NCBI RefSeq assembly: GCF_039530285.1
Contig: NZ_BAAAOK010000015.1
Span: forward strand, 1 to 64,000
Direction of reading: 5' to 3'
From: Actinomadura_C alba
Lineage (GTDB): Bacteria; Actinomycetota; Actinomycetes; Streptosporangiales; Streptosporangiaceae
Length of the DNA stretch: 64,000 bases
Shown here: piece by piece, positions 46,512 to 57,203 of the stretch
Position numbering within the stretch: position 1 is the stretch's first letter
How the letters are laid out: the number at the start of each line of letters is the position of its first letter
Notes under the pieces: generated by a model
Told to the model about the DNA's origin: nothing
The model's database searches: none
Seen by the model: the letters and a program-made list of their open reading frames with translations, nothing else
Program-made: the position numbers and the translations under genes

Positions 46512-47353
46512 CCCGTCACCTCCGCCTTCTGGTCATCGGGCCTGCCACGCCGCCGCATGAGTATTCCGCCGAGTACCGCGGCGACGAACACGGTCATCGC
46601 GAACATGACGATCGAGGGGCCCGGTGGCACACTGTATTCGAATGATCCCACGAGCCCGGCCACCGCAGACAGTACACCGATCGCCATCGCGACGAGCATG
46701 GTGCTCTTGAAGCCCCGTGTCAGCTGCTGCGCGGCGGCGACCGGCACCACCATGAGGGCGCTCACGAGCAGCAATCCTATGGCCCGCATGGCGATCACGA
46801 CGGTCACGGCGGCCGTCACGGCGATGAGCAGGCTGAGGAAGCGCACCGGCAGCCCGGACGCGCGGGCCACCTCCTCGTCCTGGCACAGCAGGAACAGCTC
46901 GCGCCCGAACACGACCACGATGGCCAGCACCGCGATGGCCAGCCCCATGACCACATAGAGGTCGCCGCGCGACACGCTGGCGATCGACCCGAAGAGATAG
47001 GCCTGTAGCCCGGACCCGTTGCCGCTGGACAGGCTGGTGAGGATGACCCCGCCGGACAGCCCGCCGTAGAACAGCAGCGCCAGGGCCACGTCGCCGCCCG
47101 TCCGGCTCCGCGCGCGCAGCACCTCGATCGCCACCGCGCCGAGGGCCGAGACCACCACGGCGCCGAGGATCGGGGAGGTGCTGGTCAGCAGACCGAACCC
47201 GACACCGGTGAGCGCCACGTGCCCGATGCCGTCCCCGAGCAGGGCCAGCCGGCGCTGCACGATGAACGTGCCGATCGCCGGCGCGGTGAGCCCCATGAGC
47301 ACCGCCAGGACGAGGGCGACGCGCATGAAGTCGAACTGCAGGATCTCGATCAC
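46508..47353 (-). CDS. znuB: Zinc ABC transporter permease ZnuB
   Basis: The 281-residue ABC-3 family permease has eight or more helices, with FMRVALVLAVLMGLTAPAIGTFIV at the start and GDGIGHVALTGVGFGLL. It forms the membrane channel for ZnuA-delivered zinc. GTG 47353 lies 17 bp after znuC. The stop overlaps zur. Confidence 0.92.
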   Translation of the reverse strand: MIEILQFDFMRVALVLAVLMGLTAPAIGTFIVQRRLALLGDGIGHVALTGVGFGLLTSTSPILGAVVVSALGAVAIEVLRARSRTGGDVALALLFYGGLSGGVILTSLSSGNGSGLQAYLFGSIASVSRGDLYVVMGLAIAVLAIVVVFGRELFLLCQDEEVARASGLPVRFLSLLIAVTAAVTVVIAMRAIGLLLVSALMVVPVAAAQQLTRGFKSTMLVAMAIGVLSAVAGLVGSFEYSVPPGPSIVMFAMTVFVAAVLGGILMRRRGRPDDQKAEVTG

Positions 47354-47369
47354 GGTCGGTCTCTCCTGG

Positions 47370-48143
47370 TCACGTGGGATCCCAGGACGCGATGGCGGCG
47401 GTCTCAGGGTCTCTTGCATGCGGGTGGACGTGCTGATGCCCGGGCAGGGCACAGGCGCCCTCGGGCTGTGGCGGAGCGCCGTCGTGCACGACCCGCCCCG
47501 TCTCGAGGACGACGGCACGGGTGATCAGGGGCTCCAGTGGGCCGAGCTCGTGTGCGACCAGCACGACCGTACGGCCCTCGGCGGTGAGCCGGCTCAGCGT
47601 GGCGGCGAGGGCGGCCTGGCTCGCGGAGTCGACGCCGGCGGTGGGCTCGTCCATGACGAACGCGTCGGGCTCACCGGCCAGCGCCCGGGCGATGAGCACC
47701 CGCTGCTGCTGGCCGCCGGACAGGCGGTGCGCCGGATCGCGCGCGCGGTCGGCGAGGTCGACGGCGGCCAGGGCTCGGTCGACCGCTGCCCGGTCGGCCT
47801 TCGAGGACGGGCGGAACCGCGACTGGCGCGCGATCCGGCCCGACGCGACGACCTCGCGCACCGTGGCGGGCACCCCGCCGCCCACGGTCAGGCGCTGCGG
47901 GACGTAGCCGACGCGCTTCCAGTCGCGGAAGCGGGCCGGTGTCGAGCCGTAGATCTCGGTCCGGCCGGCCGCCATGGGCACCAGGCCGAGCAGGGCCCGG
48001 ATCAGCGTGGACTTGCCCGACCCGTTCGGGCCGAGCACCGCGAGCACGTCGCCGGGCGCGACCCGCAGGTCGATGTCCTTGAGCACGTCCTTGCCGTCCA
48101 GCCGCACGCGGCCGCCGGTCATCGTGAACACGGCACCGCTCAT
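47370..48143 (-). CDS. znuC: Zinc ABC transporter ATP-binding protein ZnuC
   Basis: The 257-residue ABC ATPase has Walker A GPNGSGKST near residue 38, signature LSGGQQQRVLIARAL, and Walker B AFVMDEPTAGVD. A His-rich tail (PGHQHVHPHAR) fits zinc handling. The ATG at 48143 overlaps the znuA stop. Manganese transport is the alternative, but the Zur box and zur gene favour zinc. Confidence 0.92.
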   Translation of the reverse strand: MSGAVFTMTGGRVRLDGKDVLKDIDLRVAPGDVLAVLGPNGSGKSTLIRALLGLVPMAAGRTEIYGSTPARFRDWKRVGYVPQRLTVGGGVPATVREVVASGRIARQSRFRPSSKADRAAVDRALAAVDLADRARDPAHRLSGGQQQRVLIARALAGEPDAFVMDEPTAGVDSASQAALAATLSRLTAEGRTVVLVAHELGPLEPLITRAVVLETGRVVHDGAPPQPEGACALPGHQHVHPHARDPETAAIASWDPT

Positions 48144-49081
48144 GTGCAGCTCGACGCGGTGCGGAGCGCCTGCAGATTGCGACGCATGACGGAAAGGTAG
48201 TCGTCCTTGGAACCCTCGGCCACTCCCTCGAGCGGGTCGAGCGAGGCGGTCCGGACTCCGGCCTCCTTGGCCAGCGTCTGCGCCACCTTCGGGCTCACCA
48301 GCGTCTCCGTGAAGATCGTCGAGACCTTGTTGTCGCGCACGACCCGGGTGAGCTCGGCCAGTCGCTTCGGTGACGGCTCGTTCTGTGGGTCGACGCCGGC
48401 GATGGGCACCTGCTTCATGCCGTAGCGGTCGGCGAGGTAACCGAAGGCCGCGTGCGCGGTCACGAAGGTCTTCTGGGAGCACTGCCGCAGGCCGGCGGCG
48501 AACTCCTTGTCCAGCGCCCCGAGCTCTCCGGCGACCGACGCGGCGTTGGCGCGGTAGCCGGCCGCGTGCGCGGGATCGGCGGCCGCGAGCCGCTCGCCGA
48601 GCGTGGTCGCGATGGTCGCCAGGCGGCTCGGGTCCAGCCAGATGTGCGGGTCGTACGAGGTCTCGTGGCCGTGTCCCTCCTCGCTGTGCTCCTCCCCGGC
48701 GTGCTCGGCCTCCGACTCCTCGGCCGTCAGCGGAAGCGTCTTCACCACGCTCGCCGCGTCGAGTGAACGGTCCTTGGCGTGCTGGGCCACCGCTTCGTCG
48801 ACGGCGGGCTGCACGCCCTTGACGTACACGACGAACTTCGCCTTGCCGACGTCGGCGATCTGGCGCGGGGTGAGCTCGAGATCATGGGGCTCGGCGCCGG
48901 GCTTGGTGAGCCCACGGACCGAGACGTCGGCTCCGCCGACCCGCTCGGCGATCCAGACCATCGGGTAGAAGGCGCCGATCACTTCGGTTCTGCCGGCGCT
49001 CGCCGTCGCGGAGCCTGGATTGCCGCTGCAGGCGGCCGTCAGGGTCAGCGCGGTGACCGCGAGTGCGGTACTTGAGACCAT
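48140..49081 (-). CDS. znuA: Zinc-binding lipoprotein ZnuA
   Basis: The roughly 313-residue protein has a lipoprotein signal ending LTAAC, the cluster A-I (ZnuA) fold (YPMVWIAERVGG, PGAEPHDLELTPRQ, DPHIWLDPSR) and a His/Glu-rich loop (HAGEEHSEEGHGHE) typical of zinc-specific members. A GTG at 49108 would lengthen the signal with an Arg pair and cannot be excluded. It is the first gene of znuA-znuC-znuB-zur. Confidence 0.92.
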   Translation of the reverse strand: MVSSTALAVTALTLTAACSGNPGSATASAGRTEVIGAFYPMVWIAERVGGADVSVRGLTKPGAEPHDLELTPRQIADVGKAKFVVYVKGVQPAVDEAVAQHAKDRSLDAASVVKTLPLTAEESEAEHAGEEHSEEGHGHETSYDPHIWLDPSRLATIATTLGERLAAADPAHAAGYRANAASVAGELGALDKEFAAGLRQCSQKTFVTAHAAFGYLADRYGMKQVPIAGVDPQNEPSPKRLAELTRVVRDNKVSTIFTETLVSPKVAQTLAKEAGVRTASLDPLEGVAEGSKDDYLSVMRRNLQALRTASSCT

Positions 49082-49128
49082 ACGTCGGACATTACGAGAG
49101 CTAATCACCGTATTAGTGTGAATGAAGA

Positions 49129-49143
49129 TGAAAACGATTGTCA
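49129..49143. promoter_or_regulatory. Zur box
   Basis: TGAAAACGATTGTCA matches the actinobacterial Zur consensus TGAAAATGATTTTCA at 13 of 15 positions. It lies about 50 bp upstream of znuA and touches the 3' end of the neighbouring gene. Confidence 0.87.
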
Positions 49144-49479
49144 AAACACGCCGAGCGCGTGATCTACCGCGAAGGCCAGCAGAACGCCCACACCGGCGAT
49201 CCTGAGCAGCTTCCCGGAGGCGTCCAGCGTCGGCCAGTTCAGGAACGCGAACCAGGCCAGGAACGAGGCGAGCACGAGCAGCGCCGACGCCCCGAGCCAG
49301 CCCGTGCCGAGCATGCCGACGGCCAGGACCGCGAAGATCGCGACCAGGAGGGTCCAGCGCGGCAGGCGGTGCAGGAAGACCACGAGGGTCGCGCTGCGCC
49401 GTTCGACCTCGGCTCGGAACCCGCCCGCGCCGTCCGCCCGAGGATCACGCCCACCCGCGCCCGACTCTCTGGTACCCAT
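49141..49479 (-). CDS. Small two- to three-helix membrane protein (DUF6703-like)
   Basis: The 112-residue protein has a charged N-terminus (GTRESGAGGRDPRADG), then FLHRLPRWTLLVAIFAVLAV, ASALLVLASFLAWFAFLNWP and LLRIAGVGVLLAFAVDHA. It resembles a small uncharacterised actinobacterial family (DUF6703, by recollection). The Zur box overlaps its stop codon. Confidence 0.7.
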   Translation of the reverse strand: MGTRESGAGGRDPRADGAGGFRAEVERRSATLVVFLHRLPRWTLLVAIFAVLAVGMLGTGWLGASALLVLASFLAWFAFLNWPTLDASGKLLRIAGVGVLLAFAVDHALGVF

Positions 49480-49579
49480 CGCCCACCGTTCGTTTTCGCC
49501 GCTCGTCCAATCGAGGGCCCGCCGTGCTCGAAGGCGGCCCCGGGTCAAAGGTACGCGGCCACGCTGCCAGGATGAGGAC

Positions 49580-49870
49580 GTGATCGCCATAACCCGCTGC
49601 CACGTGCCCATCGAGGACTCCGCGACCTTCACCGACCAGGCGAGCGCGGTGCTGCAGGCGCTGTCGGCCTGTCCCGGCCACCGGTACGGCCGGCTCGGTC
49701 GCACCCTCGACGATCCGACGCTGTGGGCCCTCGTCACCGAGTGGGACGGCGCCGGGTTCTACCGCAGGGCACTCGGGACCGACGACGTGCGGATGGCCTT
49801 CATCCCGCTCTCGACGCTCGCCATCGACGAGCCGGGCGCCTACGAGATCGTGGCGGCCGAGCCGCACTGA
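49580..49870 (+). CDS. Antibiotic-biosynthesis-monooxygenase (ABM) domain-like protein
   Basis: The 96-residue protein (IAITRCHVPIEDSATFTDQASAVL..., LVTEWDGAGFYRRALGTDDV) fits the dimeric alpha-beta barrel pattern of ABM-like proteins, which include monooxygenases and many uncharacterised members. GTG 49580 follows GATGAGGAC. It sits between zur/znu and the DUF1906 gene without an evident functional link. Confidence 0.72.
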   Translation: MIAITRCHVPIEDSATFTDQASAVLQALSACPGHRYGRLGRTLDDPTLWALVTEWDGAGFYRRALGTDDVRMAFIPLSTLAIDEPGAYEIVAAEPH

Positions 49871-50024
49871 GCGGGGGCCGGTTCGGCCGGCCGTGGTCCC
49901 GTCCCCGGCCAGTCGCGGGTCAACCGGGCGCATCCCGCAGGGAAAGATCTGCGCGAGTCGCCGGCCTGTTCGTTTGAGTTCCCGCCGACCTGGCGATCAA
50001 GGCTGAGATCACGGGTCCCGGGGG

Positions 50025-51389
50025 GTGATGATGCGCCGTGCCGTCGCACTGACCGTGACCCTCTGGATCGCGGCGGCCGCGCTGGTGGCGTCGGACCGCT
50101 CACCGCCCGCTTCGCAGCCCGGCCGCGGCCCGGCCACGAAGACGATCCAGTACGGCGGCCTGCGGCTGCCCGTACCGGCCGGATGGCCCGTGTACCGGCT
50201 CGACCGGGAGCCGGGCCGCTGCGTGCGGTTCGACCGGCACGCGGTCTATCTCGGTCGGCCCGGCGCGGAGCAGCAGTGCCCCGCCCGCGTCGTCGGCCGC
50301 ACCGAGGCACTGCACATCGAGCCGATCCCGCCGGCCTTCGGCCCGGGCACCGAGGCGCGCGCAGAGATCGAGAGGGTGCTCGGCCGGACCTCCGGAGGAC
50401 GGCGCGGGGCGGCCCCGCAGAGCATGTCGGCGGCCGGGTCCGCCCTGCCCGGCGGCATCGAGCGCGAGATCCGGCTGCCGCTCCACGACGCTGGGGTGAT
50501 GGTCACGGCGACCTACGGCTCGGACCGCGGCACGGTCGAACGGGCGTTACGCGGAAGCGAGCGGGCACCCTGGTGGCCGGGTCCGGCGTTCTTCTCCGGC
50601 GGACCCGCCACTACCGCCACTACCGCCGCCACCACCGCCCGCACCTCTACCGCCCCCGCCGCCACCCGTACCGCCGCAACCGCCGGGCGCCCGGTGAGGC
50701 GCCGGCCGTGGACGACCGGACGGGGCTTCGACACCTGTACGGCCCCCTCGCTGCGGGCGATGCGGGCCTGGCGCCGCACCTACCGGATCGCCAACATCTA
50801 CATCGGCGGCGCCGCCCGTGGCTGCTCGCAGAACCACCTCACCAGGAGCTGGGTGCGGTCGGTACGGCGGATGGGCTACCGGCTGATCCCGACCTACGTC
50901 GGCCTTCAGGCACCGTGCAACAAGCGCTACCAGGACGGCTACACGATGGAGCGGCCGGCCACCGAGGGACGGCTGTCGGCCTACGACGCCGTACGGCGGG
51001 CGAAGGCCCTCGGCATCGGCCGCCGCGCCCCGATCTACTTCGACATGGAGGCATACGACAGCCGCAAGACGAGGTGCCGCGAGGACGTGCTGCGGTTCCT
51101 GCACGAGTGGAGCCGCGGGCTCCACCGGCGCCATTACCGCTCGGGCGTCTACAGCAGCGTGGCCTCCGGGATCATGGACCTCGGCCTGGCCAAGGGCGTC
51201 ACCAAGCCGAAGGCGATCTGGTTCGCCCACTGGAACCGCAAGGCCGACGTGTACGGCGATCCCTACATCCCGGACACGTGGTGGCACCCCCACCGCCGGA
51301 TCAAGCAGTACCGGGGCGGGCACAAGGAGCGACACGGCGGCGTCACGATCAATATCGACAGCAACATCATCGACGGGCTCGTCCACTGA
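50025..51389 (+). CDS. Secreted DUF1906 (glycoside-hydrolase-like) protein
   Basis: The 454-residue protein has a signal sequence (RRAVALTVTLWIAAAALVAS), an N-terminal region of its own, and a low-complexity Thr/Ala linker (about residues 190-225). A C-terminal DUF1906 domain follows: GFDTCTAPSLRAMRAWR, GYRLIPTYVGLQAPC, PIYFDMEAYDS and YSSVASGIMD. DUF1906 proteins have a TIM-barrel-like fold related to glycoside hydrolases and are often Tat- or Sec-exported in actinomycetes. The exact start (GTG 50025 or the following ATGs) is not settled. Confidence 0.82.
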   Translation: MMMRRAVALTVTLWIAAAALVASDRSPPASQPGRGPATKTIQYGGLRLPVPAGWPVYRLDREPGRCVRFDRHAVYLGRPGAEQQCPARVVGRTEALHIEPIPPAFGPGTEARAEIERVLGRTSGGRRGAAPQSMSAAGSALPGGIEREIRLPLHDAGVMVTATYGSDRGTVERALRGSERAPWWPGPAFFSGGPATTATTAATTARTSTAPAATRTAATAGRPVRRRPWTTGRGFDTCTAPSLRAMRAWRRTYRIANIYIGGAARGCSQNHLTRSWVRSVRRMGYRLIPTYVGLQAPCNKRYQDGYTMERPATEGRLSAYDAVRRAKALGIGRRAPIYFDMEAYDSRKTRCREDVLRFLHEWSRGLHRRHYRSGVYSSVASGIMDLGLAKGVTKPKAIWFAHWNRKADVYGDPYIPDTWWHPHRRIKQYRGGHKERHGGVTINIDSNIIDGLVH

Positions 51390-51564
51390 CCCCGCGTTGA
51401 CAGGTCACCTCCCGCATGAGCGCGAATGTGCCCTAAGCTGGGACCCCATTGGCGCAGGATCCGGCCGGGCGGCCGGGCCGAGCGCCCACCGGGGATCACT
51501 GAAGCCGCGCGGTTCAGATGCGTGCGACCAATCCCACCGACCGCCAGCCGGATGGAGAACTGCC

Positions 51565-52953
51565 ATGGCCCGTCGTTCCGACGTGTTGGACACGATCGTC
51601 AGCCTCGCCAAGCGGCGAGGTCTGGTGTACCCGTCGAGTGAGATCTACGGCGGGCTGCGTGCGTCCTGGGACTACGGGCCGCTCGGCGTCGAGCTGAAGA
51701 ACAACGTCAAGCGGCAGTGGTGGAAGTCCATGGTGCAGGGCCGCGACGACGTGGTCGGCCTCGACTCCTGCGTCGTGCTCGCCCGTGAGGTCTGGCAGAC
51801 CAGCGGTCACGTCGACGCCTTCGTCGACCCTCTCACCGAGTGCCAGTCCTGCCACAAGCGCTACCGGGCCGACCACCTCGAAGAGGCCTACGTCGAACGG
51901 CATGGCCGGCCGCCCGCGAACGGCCTCGCCGACCTGGGCTGCCCGAACTGCGGTACCAAGGGCGCCTTCACCGAGCCGAAGATGTTCAACGGGCTGCTCA
52001 AGACCTACCTCGGCCCGGTCGAGGACGAGTCCGGCCTCGCCTACCTGCGGCCCGAGACCGCACAGGGCATCTTCGTCAACTACCTCAACGTCCAGCAGTC
52101 CGCGCGCCGCAAGATCCCGTTCGGCATCGGGCAGATCGGCAAGTCGTTCCGCAACGAGATCACCCCGGGCAACTTCATCTTCCGCACCCGCGAGTTCGAG
52201 CAGATGGAGATGGAATTCTTCGTCGAGCCGGGCGGCGACGAGGAATGGCACCAGTACTGGATCGACCAGCGCATGCAGTGGTATGTCGACCTCGGCATCC
52301 GCAAGGAGAACCTGCGGCTGTACGAGCACCCGCAGGAGAAGCTGTCGCACTACTCCAAGCGCACGGTCGACGTGGAGTACCGCTTCGACTTCACCGGCAC
52401 GCAGTGGGGCGAGCTGGAGGGCATCGCCAACCGCACCGACTACGACCTGACGGTGCACGGCAAGGCCTCGGGCACCGACCTGTCGTTCTTCGACCAGGAG
52501 CGCAACCTACGGTTCGTGCCGTACGTCATCGAGCCGGCCGCCGGCGTCGACCGCTGCGTCCTCACCTTCATGATCGACTCTTATGCCGAGGACGAGGCGC
52601 CGAACGCGAAAGGCAAACTGGAGAAGCGCACCGTCATGCGGCTCGACCACCGGCTCGCCCCGGTCAAGGCGGCCGTGCTGCCGCTGTCGCGCAACGCGGA
52701 CCTCTCGCCGAAGGCGCGCGATCTCGCGGCGCAGTTGCGCCGCAACTGGAACGTCGACTTCGACGACGCGGGTGCGATCGGCCGCCGTTACCGCCGCCAG
52801 GACGAGATCGGCACCCCCTACTGCATCACCGTTGACTTCGACACCCTGGAAGACGACGCGGTGACGGTCCGGGAGCGCGACTCGATGAACCAGGAACGGA
52901 TCGCCATCGGCCAGGTCGAGTCCTTCCTCGCCGCCCAGCTGGTGGGTTGCTGA
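51565..52953 (+). CDS. glyS: Glycyl-tRNA synthetase (alpha2 type)
   Basis: The 462-residue class II synthetase has EIYGGLRASWDYGPLGVELKNN, a zinc motif (CQSCHKRY, CPNCGTKG), motif 2 region RPETAQGIF and FRTREFEQMEMEFFV. It is the single-subunit GlyRS used by actinomycetes. ATG 51565 begins the family sequence. It is convergent with the selenocysteine operon, and a 13-bp hairpin separates the two. Confidence 0.96.
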   Translation: MARRSDVLDTIVSLAKRRGLVYPSSEIYGGLRASWDYGPLGVELKNNVKRQWWKSMVQGRDDVVGLDSCVVLAREVWQTSGHVDAFVDPLTECQSCHKRYRADHLEEAYVERHGRPPANGLADLGCPNCGTKGAFTEPKMFNGLLKTYLGPVEDESGLAYLRPETAQGIFVNYLNVQQSARRKIPFGIGQIGKSFRNEITPGNFIFRTREFEQMEMEFFVEPGGDEEWHQYWIDQRMQWYVDLGIRKENLRLYEHPQEKLSHYSKRTVDVEYRFDFTGTQWGELEGIANRTDYDLTVHGKASGTDLSFFDQERNLRFVPYVIEPAAGVDRCVLTFMIDSYAEDEAPNAKGKLEKRTVMRLDHRLAPVKAAVLPLSRNADLSPKARDLAAQLRRNWNVDFDDAGAIGRRYRRQDEIGTPYCITVDFDTLEDDAVTVRERDSMNQERIAIGQVESFLAAQLVGC

Positions 52954-52975
52954 ATTCCGCGTTCTCGCTGTCTGA

Positions 52976-53015
52976 GGCGGTGCCGCGCTCCCGGTCGCTG
53001 TGGCGCGGCACCGCC
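52976..53015. terminator. Bidirectional terminator between glyS and selC
   Basis: GGCGGTGCCGCGC (52976-52988) pairs perfectly with 53003-53015 across a 14-nt loop. It follows the glyS stop on one side and tRNA-Sec on the other. Confidence 0.75.
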
Positions 53016-53042
53016 CACAACTGCACGATCACGCCCGCGCAG

Positions 53043-53135
53043 CGGAGGCGGACGGGAATCGAACCCGCCTGACCGAGCTGCTCGGTCACCTCGGTTTTGA
53101 AGACCGGGGGGGCCACCAGGCACCCATTCGCCTCC
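53043..53135 (-). tRNA. selC: tRNA-Sec (anticodon UCA)
   Basis: Read on the minus strand, the 93-nt RNA begins GGAGGCGA and ends CCGCCTCC plus discriminator G. It has a long D arm, the anticodon loop CTTCAAA (UCA anticodon) on a CGGT/ACCG stem, a long variable arm with a perfect TGACCGAG/CTCGGTCA stem, and T loop TTCGATT. No CCA is encoded. The eighth acceptor pair is A-C by my folding. These traits are diagnostic of bacterial selenocysteine tRNA. It lies 51 nt beyond selB. Confidence 0.95.
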
Positions 53136-53186
53136 TTGAGACGGGTGCCTCCCAGGGGAAAGTGGCGCCCGACCGCGCGGGTGATC

Positions 53187-54946
53187 TTATCCTCCGGTCG
53201 GCGGTCGGTGTTCACGTAGCCGCCGGTGGAGGTCATCGATCCGGACCGTACGGCCACGGCGGTCCAGGTACTCCAGCAGTGGCAGTGCCACTCGGCGGGT
53301 GGTGTCGAGGGCCTGCCGCGCCTGTGTAACGGTGAACGGCTGGGGAAGCTTGCCGAGGATGCGTACGGCCTGCTCCTCAGCGTCGGGGAGCAGCACGATG
53401 CCGTCGGTGATGCGCAGCAGCAGCTGTGCGGCGTGCGCGGTGGCCAGCGCGCGGGTATGCAGGCCGAGGACGGTCAGGCGGTCCGCTTGAGGGGCACGGA
53501 ATGGCGAGTCGGCCAGTTCGGCCCGGACGGTGTCGACGGCGTGCCTGAGGTCCGGAGGCAGAGTCGGGACCTCCTGCTGCGCGAAGAGCTTGCCGCGGCG
53601 TAGCCGCAGCGGGGTGCCTGTGACCAGTGCCTCGACCAGCGAGCGGTCGGGTAGGTCGAGCTGCCGCCGGGCGGCTTCGACGGAAAGGCCCGGGTCGTGT
53701 GGTTGCCGGACCGCGTGATCTTGGATGGTTCGGGTGAGGCGTTCGCCAAGGGCGATCCAGTGCTCGGGGTCGGCCACCCAGTCGCTCGTCACCGGTTCCG
53801 CAGGCGGCTTCACTCCCATCGCGATCAGGTCGGCTCGCCGGATCAGTCCGTGCAGACGTACCAAGGCCGCTCCATCGGGTGTCCCAGTGACCTGTCCCAG
53901 TTGCGCGGTGCGGTGGGCGGCCGCGCCGCGCCGCTGAAGCCGCGGTGGCCGTACGTCCATGACCGTGGCGTCCCAGATCCGGCGGCTACCGGGATCGCGC
54001 AGCAGCGTCCGGTCGCCGACCCGCAGCGGCAGCGGCCGACGGAGGGTGATCCGGCAGAAGTCCGCGCCGAGTGGCCGGACGGTGGCGGGGATTGCGGCGG
54101 CGCCCGTATGGAAGGTCACCTGCCGGGGCGGAGGCGTCCGGTCGGCCGAGCTGGACCGCACGTCGAAGATCTCGGTGTCGAGCCAGCGGCCGGGGGTGAG
54201 TAGCGCATCTCCGCGGCGCAACCCGTCGGCGGCGCGGCCGCGCACATTGATCGCGATCCTGGCCGGGGGATCGACCTGCTCGACCGGATGCTCAAGGGTG
54301 TGCAACCCTCGAACGTGCAGCTCCTCATCGCTGCCCGCCATGCGGAGCCGATCACCGACTCGTACCGTGCCCGCACCGAGGGTGCCGGTGACGACGGTGC
54401 CTCGCCCGGTGATGGTGAACACCCGATCGATCCACAGCCGAACACCGGAGTCAGGGTCGGAACCCGGTAGCAGGGCGGCCATCCGGGCGAGTTCGTCACG
54501 CAGTTCCGGGAGGCCTGCTCCGGTCGTGGCGCTCACCGCGACGGCGGGCACCCCGGCCAGGCCGGTCCCGGACAGCTTCTGGGCGGCCTGCCCGAGGGCC
54601 GCGGAGGGATCGGCCAGATCGGCCCGGGTCACCACGAGCACACCATGCCGGATTCCGAGGGCGTCGAGGACCTCGAGGTGTTCCCGCGACTGGGCCTGCC
54701 ATCCGGCGTCCGCGGCGACCACGAACATCACGGCGGGCACCGGGCCCACGCCGGCGAGCATGTTGGTGAGGAACCGCTCGTGCCCTGGGACGTCCACGAA
54801 CGCCAGGTCGGGTGCGGTCGTCCAGACGAAACCGAGGTCGATGGTGAGACCGCGGCGGCGCTCTTCCTCCCAGCGGTCGGGCTCCATTCCGGTCAGCGCC
54901 CGTAGCAGGGTGGACTTGCCGTGGTCGACGTGGCCGGCCGTGGCGA

Positions 54947-54956
<10 letters not shown>
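53187..54956 (-). CDS. selB: Selenocysteine-specific elongation factor SelB
   Basis: The 589-residue factor has G-domain motifs AGHVDHGKSTLLRAL, GLTIDLGF, DVPGHERFLTNML and TRADL, EF-Tu-like domains 2 and 3, and a C-terminal winged-helix region (TLPPDLRHAVDTV, PFTVTQARQALDTTRRVALPLLEYLDRRG) that reads the SECIS RNA. It carries Sec-tRNA to UGA codons. The ATG at 54956 overlaps the selA stop by 10 nt. Domain content and length are normal, so it should be functional. Confidence 0.96.
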
Positions 54957-56257
<1,301 letters not shown>

Positions 56258-56424
56258 TCTTCCTCTCCACAAGGCCCTGCGCGCTGGAGATCTGAATCGT
56301 ACGCCAAGCCCGTGACGATCAGCTCGAAGCGGCTGACCCGGCTTGCCCACGGTGGTGGCTGAGCTTGCAAGATTCCCCCGGGCGAATTGGAATCCTTGCC
56401 GGCCGGGCTCAGGTGAGCCGACAC

Positions 56425-56460
56425 GAAAATAGTGGTGGAGGTAACTCCACCACTATTTTC
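56425..56460 (-). terminator. Terminator of the small secreted-protein gene
   Basis: GAAAATAGTGGTGGAG (56425-56440) and its perfect complement (56445-56460) flank loop GTAA. It starts 8 nt past the stop of the gene at 56469 and separates it from selA. Confidence 0.85.
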
Positions 56461-56468
56461 CGCTGATT

Positions 56469-56912
56469 CTACTGGTACCGGTTGTAGCCGTACTTGTCCT
56501 GGCAGTCCTTCCAGGTTCCGTCCGGTAGCAGCTTGCACACTCGGAAGCGGACGTACGCGCCATAGGCGGGACCGGTGGGCGGAGGTTTGATCTGCGTGGT
56601 GTTCGTCTGCCCGCAGCCTCGCTGGCTGACAAGGTTGGTCCGCTGCCAGCTTCCCGAGACCTGCTTGTAGAGCGCCCCGATGATCCCGTTGTCGCCATCG
56701 CAATAGGCGTCGTAGGCTGATATATATCCGTTTTCATTGGCCCCGGATGTAGCCGAGACCCACTTGCCGGAACCCAGATAAGCGCCGGAGTCGCCGTATA
56801 CAAGTGTGGAGATCTCATCCGCCAGCGCAGGCGTCGCGGTCAGCGCGAGCGCCGTTCCGGCGACGGTGCACAGGATCGCTGACCGGCCCAGCCGGGTGCG
56901 AACTCGCTTCAT
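56469..56912 (-). CDS. Small secreted protein of unknown function under the duplicated promoter
   Basis: The 147-residue protein has a clear signal peptide (MKRVRTRLGRSAILCTVAGT, then ALALTATPALA). The mature part has four Cys (DAYCDGD, QRGCGQT, FRVCKLL, WKDCQDK), probably two disulfides. I know no homologue. ATG 56912 follows a GGGAGTGG site. Its upstream DNA matches the region ahead of the 60355-63377 cluster, including a GGAC-type inverted repeat, so the two units are likely co-regulated. The LAL gene lies directly upstream on the same strand. Confidence 0.82.
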   Translation of the reverse strand: MKRVRTRLGRSAILCTVAGTALALTATPALADEISTLVYGDSGAYLGSGKWVSATSGANENGYISAYDAYCDGDNGIIGALYKQVSGSWQRTNLVSQRGCGQTNTTQIKPPPTGPAYGAYVRFRVCKLLPDGTWKDCQDKYGYNRYQ

Positions 56913-56951
56913 AGCCACTCCCTTACGTAGATCATTGTGTGTTTCAACTGG

Positions 56952-56966
56952 GGACGTCGGATGTCC
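56952..56966. promoter_or_regulatory. Candidate operator (near-palindrome GGACRTCCRACGTCC), copy A
   Basis: On the minus strand this reads GGACATCCGACGTCC, an inverted repeat with one mismatch between arms. It lies 39 nt upstream of the secreted-protein start. The counterpart at 60309-60323 is perfect. Confidence 0.5.
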
Positions 56967-56980
56967 CACGCCCGACGTCT

Positions 56981-57203
56981 CATTGGCGTGGAATCTACCG
57001 GTTCCCAGGGGGCGCGCCACAGTTGTCGCGTCTCCCCATTTCGGTGCGAGCATCATCAATTCGTGGCACCGGAACAGGGGATCGATTGAGTAAGCCAGAG
57101 GCGTGCGTTGAGTAGGGCTCGACCGAGCTAGGTCTCGGGGAGGTCGAGTTTGCCCAGCTCGGCCCGGGATTTGACGCCGAGCTTGGGATAGGCCCGATAG
57201 AGA
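56981..57203. repeat. Inverted repeat copy A: LAL 3' end plus promoter region
   Basis: This 223-bp segment is the reverse complement of 60068-60290 at about 90% identity by hand alignment (about 21 substitutions and two 1-bp indels). It covers the last 25 codons of the LAL gene, its stop, and most of the intergenic DNA leading to the secreted-protein gene. Confidence 0.9.

Noticed and set aside
52951..52953. Terminal TGC-TGA of glyS considered as a possible Cys-Sec end
   Set aside because: GlyRS has its normal length here and a terminator, not a SECIS, follows.
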